Assembly: GCA_024235035.1 (NCBI GenBank)
Contig: JACKNE010000014.1
Location: 61,634-125,633 of the forward strand
Direction of reading: 5' to 3'
Length of the DNA stretch: 64,000 nucleotides
DNA from: Gammaproteobacteria bacterium
GTDB taxonomy: Bacteria > Pseudomonadota > Gammaproteobacteria > Competibacterales > Competibacteraceae
A model generated the notes under the pieces. The model worked only from the letters and a program-made list of their open reading frames with translations. It had not been told where the DNA came from and made no database searches. Positions 61,225 through 64,000 of this stretch are shown here, piece after piece. Numbering within the stretch: the stretch's first letter is position 1; every line of letters begins with the position of its first letter. The position numbers and the translations under genes were made by a program.

Positions 61225-62037
61225 TTAAGTCGTCAGCCTGATCTTCTGGCGGTGGATTGTGCCCAGCGCCAGTAGACCCAAGCTAAGCAAAACCAAAGTG
61301 GCAGGTTCGGGAATTATTCCTGTAGGAGTACCGCCATCGTCTTCCTCTTTCCAAGTAACATCTTTTGAACCAGGGTTATTCTCTATCGTCGAGACAATCC
61401 TTGGCCCTTGGCTGGAAGTCTCGATAGCGAGGACGTCAAAGTGAATCCATGCCAAGCCGGTAGTACCGCTGAGGGTTAACGTCTTGATCTCCCCATCAGC
61501 AGCACCGGTTTCGGTGGCAAAGTTTGGTACACTATCAGAATTTTTAGCAAAGTCGCCGATATCAAAGAACAGATAGTCGGAGATGCCATCTTTTAACGGG
61601 TCATGGTTGTTCGGGAAAAGACCATCCAACGTATCCGAGGTATAAAATGGGTTAAATCCATTTATTTTCAAGATATTTGATACTACATCGGCGTTTCCAT
61701 CATCGGGTAATGCTGCTAGCAGGATTGCGTTTTTGCCATCGAAAACAGCATAAGCCGAATCTATACTACTCCAGTCACTGCCGCTACCGGATTGCCCTCC
61801 AAGACTTAATACATTATTGTTCTGATAAACACCCGCTACATAAAGGGTGTTTCCACGGGTGACGGCGGTATCGCTTTCTGTAGGATTGGTGAGGTTAGCA
61901 ATGTAATCAGCATAGGTTCCTTCACCGGGCCCTCCTGGCGCACCAATTTGCAGCACAGGTACACTATAAGCTGATGATGTTGCAATGACCAACCCAACCA
62001 GCGCCGCATACTTCAATAAATTCGTCTTGATCCCCAT
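61225..62037 (-). CDS. PEP-CTERM-sorted secreted protein
   Basis: A 270-residue protein. Signal peptide at the N-terminus (LLKYAALVGLVIATSSAYS, cleavage before VPVLQ). The C-terminus is a PEP-CTERM sorting signal: IIPEPATLVLLSLGLLALG then RQK. In between is a Gly/Asp/Asn-rich, Cys-free beta-type domain, similar to the 'choice-of-anchor' group. PEP-CTERM proteins are processed by exosortase and belong with exopolysaccharide/biofilm formation; no exosortase gene is in the window. A candidate sigma-54 promoter lies just upstream. Confidence 0.9.
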   Translation of the reverse strand: MGIKTNLLKYAALVGLVIATSSAYSVPVLQIGAPGGPGEGTYADYIANLTNPTESDTAVTRGNTLYVAGVYQNNNVLSLGGQSGSGSDWSSIDSAYAVFDGKNAILLAALPDDGNADVVSNILKINGFNPFYTSDTLDGLFPNNHDPLKDGISDYLFFDIGDFAKNSDSVPNFATETGAADGEIKTLTLSGTTGLAWIHFDVLAIETSSQGPRIVSTIENNPGSKDVTWKEEDDGGTPTGIIPEPATLVLLSLGLLALGTIHRQKIRLTT

Positions 62038-62354
62038 GCTTATATTCTCTTGAATATCTACTTTAATAAATAAGCATATATCATACCAATATATATAATA
62101 TATTGTTTATTAATTATTTATTAATCATTGACGTAACAATTATTCAATTGACTGTAAAAATTTTCGACAGAGTTTGTTTCTGCCTTTCTTATTTTTAATG
62201 ATCTATCAATTAGTTATTGAATTATCGCCCACGACCACTGTCAGGATTTTTTACAACAAATGGTTGAACCACCGAATAGCCGTCGGAATTTCTTACGGCT
62301 TAATTTTTGGGTCGTGGCATACGTTCACTATCAAACTCAATTTGAGGATATCTC
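62038..62354. other. AT-rich divergent region
   Basis: 317 bases between the PEP-CTERM gene and the BPSS1780-type gene. The first 100 are very AT-rich (alternating ATATA), with the candidate sigma-54 site. No coding signal. GAGG precedes the ATG at 62355. Confidence 0.4.
62073..62088 (-). promoter_or_regulatory. Candidate sigma-54 (-24/-12) promoter of the PEP-CTERM gene
   Basis: On the minus strand TGGTATGATATATGCT matches TGGCACG-N4-TTGCW, keeping the invariant GG and GC ten bases apart, with three mismatches elsewhere. The predicted start lies about 25 bases before the ATG. Sigma-54 control of PEP-CTERM genes is established in some bacteria. In AT-rich DNA such a match can arise by chance. 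Confidence 0.45.
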
Positions 62355-63110
62355 ATGACTGCAATACGTGCAGATGCTGGCCGCGGCTGGGGCTGGATCA
62401 TCGAGGGCTGGCAACTGTTCGCCAAGGCGCCAGGTATCTGGATCGTCATTTTATTGATCTACCTCGCCATCAGCGTGGTGTTGTCGTTGATTCCGTTGGT
62501 CGGACTGATCGGCCATACCTTGCTCAATCCCGTACTAGTCGGTGGGATGCTGTACGGGGTAGCGGCGCAGGCGCGCGGCGAGACCCTGGAGATCGGGCAC
62601 CTGTTCCAGGGGTTTCGCGATCAAGAACGGATGGGGCCACTGGTCATGCTCGGTTTATTCAGCGTCGGTGGTTACCTCCTGATGTTCATCATCTTCATGA
62701 TCTTCGTCGGTGGCAGCTTTGTCACTGGTCTAGCGCTAGATAGTACTGGCGCCAATGTGCCTCACGAGGCGATGGGCGGTATTCTCGCCGGCGTCGGCCT
62801 TATCGTGATGCTGCTTGCCGTTACCATTAGCATTCTGATTGCTATGGCGCTGTTCTATGGCGTTCCGCTGGTGATGTTGGGGCGGCAGAATGCCTGGCCA
62901 GCGGTGCAGGCCAGCGTCGCCGCCTGCTGGATCAACATGTTGCCGCTACTGGTGTTTGGGTTGATCTATATCGTGTTGGTCATCATCGCAGCCCTTCCGC
63001 TGGGATTGGGTTTCCTGGTTCTCGGACCCGTCACAGTCGGCGCGGTTTACGCCAGCTATCGGGAGGTATTCGAGGAAACCCGGTCGGCTGGCATCAATCT
63101 GGCCAAATAG
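62355..63110 (+). CDS. BPSS1780-type integral membrane protein
   Basis: A 251-residue protein with about six transmembrane helices. The pattern ADAGRGWGWIIEGWQLFAKAPGIWI, LNPVLVGGMLYGVAAQARGE and GHLFQGFRDQERMGPL is that of the BPSS1780 family. It is a distant structural relative of DUF2189 proteins such as that at 9718-10518 but not a close copy. Function unknown. GAGG Shine-Dalgarno. Confidence 0.85.
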   Translation: MTAIRADAGRGWGWIIEGWQLFAKAPGIWIVILLIYLAISVVLSLIPLVGLIGHTLLNPVLVGGMLYGVAAQARGETLEIGHLFQGFRDQERMGPLVMLGLFSVGGYLLMFIIFMIFVGGSFVTGLALDSTGANVPHEAMGGILAGVGLIVMLLAVTISILIAMALFYGVPLVMLGRQNAWPAVQASVAACWINMLPLLVFGLIYIVLVIIAALPLGLGFLVLGPVTVGAVYASYREVFEETRSAGINLAK

Positions 63111-63191
63111 CGATGAGACGAACTGGGTTGAGCGGTCACCGCTCAGCCCTTTGTCCCGACTTTCCTTCGTCAAGAGGGTAGGGGATTGATC

Positions 63192-63656
63192 TCAATAAGC
63201 TCCGGGGAAGTCGTACTGTCGCCATGCTTCGTACAAAGCGACGGCAACCGTATTCGATAGATTCAAACTGCGTCCGGCGGTCAGCATCGGGATACGCAAC
63301 CGGCATTCTTCGGGGATGGTGTCCAGTACGGTTGCGGGGAGGCCCTGAGTTTCCGGGCCGAACAGCAAAGCATCCCCAGGTCGGTAGGCGACCGTGTGGT
63401 AAGCACGACGGCCTCGGGTCGTGAACGCGAGCAGGCGCGGCGAACTCAGTTCCGCTAAACACTCCGTCAAATTCGCATAGTGACACACCTGCGCCCATTC
63501 ATGATAATCCAGCCCGGCCCGGCGTAGCCGGCGATCCTCCAACTGGAAGCCCAGTGGCTGGATCAGATGTAGCCTGGCTCCGGTATTGGCGCACAATCGA
63601 ATGATATTGCCGGTATTGGGTGGAATCTCCGGCTGGAACAAGATCACTTCGAACAT
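63192..63656 (-). CDS. trmL: tRNA (cytidine/uridine-34-2'-O)-methyltransferase
   Basis: SPOUT-fold methylase of the wobble ribose in tRNA-Leu isoacceptors. It has 154 residues, usual length: MFEVILFQPEIPPNTGNIIRLCANTGA opening, LFGPETQGLP, RIPMLTAGRSLNLSNTVAVALYEAWRQ (knot region). The substrate tRNA-Leu(UAA) is encoded at 50847-50933. A small hairpin (GAGCGG / CCGCTC, 63130-63144) lies in the convergent gap to its left. Confidence 0.96.
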   Translation of the reverse strand: MFEVILFQPEIPPNTGNIIRLCANTGARLHLIQPLGFQLEDRRLRRAGLDYHEWAQVCHYANLTECLAELSSPRLLAFTTRGRRAYHTVAYRPGDALLFGPETQGLPATVLDTIPEECRLRIPMLTAGRSLNLSNTVAVALYEAWRQYDFPGAY

Positions 63657-63721
63657 GACGCTTTTCGTTCATGGGGGTGACAAAGGGAATCGATGGCGAA
63701 TTCTTCTTTCTTCTCTCTCCA

Positions 63722-64000
63722 TTAATCCACATGCAACTCCTTGATTTTTCTTGTCAGGGTGTTGCGTCCCCAACCCAGCAGCCGAGCAGCATCCTGGCGG
63801 TGTCCACCCGTTTGTTCCAACGCGACGCGAATCAACACCCGCTCAAAGCTGGGTAAAGCAGTGTCCAGCAACGCCTGCTCACCACGCGCCAGCGTTTGGC
63901 TTGCCCACAGGCGCAGTGCCGTTTCCCAATCATAACCGCCTGTTACCGAAGGTGTTCTCTCTCTTAGATCTGCTGGCAAATCTTCCAGATGGATCTCTCG
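63722..64000 (-). CDS. glnG: Nitrogen regulator NtrC, C-terminal part
   Basis: The last 92 residues of NtrC, open at the window edge: REIHLEDLPADL, WETALRLWASQTLARGE, LDTALPSFERVLIRVALEQTGGHRQDAARLLGWGRNTLTRKIKEL. The final part is the Fis-type helix-turn-helix. Wording is typical of NtrC rather than other sigma-54 activators. The AAA+ and receiver parts lie outside the window. The gene regulates nitrogen assimilation with the partner kinase GlnL, not seen here. Confidence 0.9.
   Translation of the reverse strand, partial: REIHLEDLPADLRERTPSVTGGYDWETALRLWASQTLARGEQALLDTALPSFERVLIRVALEQTGGHRQDAARLLGWGRNTLTRKIKELHVD

Noticed and set aside
62174..62743. Plus-strand 189-residue frame overlapping the BPSS1780-type gene
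   Set aside because: Its second half is a shifted frame of the membrane-protein gene and its first half lies in AT-rich spacer without coding character.

Overview
The window reads as a chromosomal segment of a gammaproteobacterium with GC above 50%. The evidence is gene order and protein families: eno-ftsB-ispD-ispF-truD, pyrG-kdsA-eno, uvrC-pgsA-tRNA-Gly-tRNA-Cys, a type-2 PyrD, the glnG 3' end and a PyrC of gammaproteobacterial length. Together, an ethylmalonyl-CoA (EMC) cluster, GTP-type PEP carboxykinase, a GT4 glycogen synthase and a membrane pyrophosphatase suggest a storage-polymer/acetate lifestyle like that of the Competibacteraceae. That placement is inference; no 16S gene or search was available.

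Layout. 1-1.9 kb: 3' end of a large secreted Ig-like protein with Ca-binding-like loops. 2.2-9.1 kb: copper ATPase copA, two small membrane proteins, two tandem histidine kinases and a FixJ-type regulator. 9.2-16.8 kb: DUF1841, DUF2189, glgA, a TonB receptor, pyrC with no canonical start codon, argG, and a small lysine-rich frame also without a canonical start. 16.9-24.5 kb: pckG, a large Ser/Thr kinase, a CBS protein and hppA. 24.7-29.8 kb: a more AT-rich signalling block made of a periplasmic binding protein, a hybrid kinase and a Crp/Fnr regulator.

30.4-40.2 kb: the EMC cluster on the minus strand, mcd-mch-[AT-rich cassette]-ecm-meaB-ccr-qor. Ccr converts crotonyl-CoA to ethylmalonyl-CoA, Ecm with MeaB makes methylsuccinyl-CoA, Mcd makes mesaconyl-CoA, and Mch hydrates it. 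Ccr carries an appended C-terminal CBS pair, which looks like a built-in nucleotide sensor. 40.6-50.8 kb: housekeeping genes (pyrG, kdsA, eno, ftsB, ispD, ispF, truD, HAD, DUF423, DUF4124, uppP) with one decayed Uma2 gene.

50.8-54.8 kb: the conserved uvrC-pgsA-Gly-Cys-Leu(UAA) locus. Between tRNA-Cys and tRNA-Leu lies about 1.25 kb of dead genomic island: an hsdM 5' stub joined head-on to an integrase stub, with paired TTGGAC repeats next to tRNA-Cys. 54.9-64 kb: a VpsR-like sigma-54-type regulator, pyrD, dusA, a secreted subtilase behind a c-di-GMP (GEMM-I) riboswitch, a PEP-CTERM protein with a candidate sigma-54 promoter, a membrane protein, trmL and the 3' end of glnG.

The most notable items are the Ccr-CBS fusion, the riboswitch-controlled subtilase, the binding protein-hybrid kinase pair, the ATA-start pyrC and the island scar in the tRNA operon.
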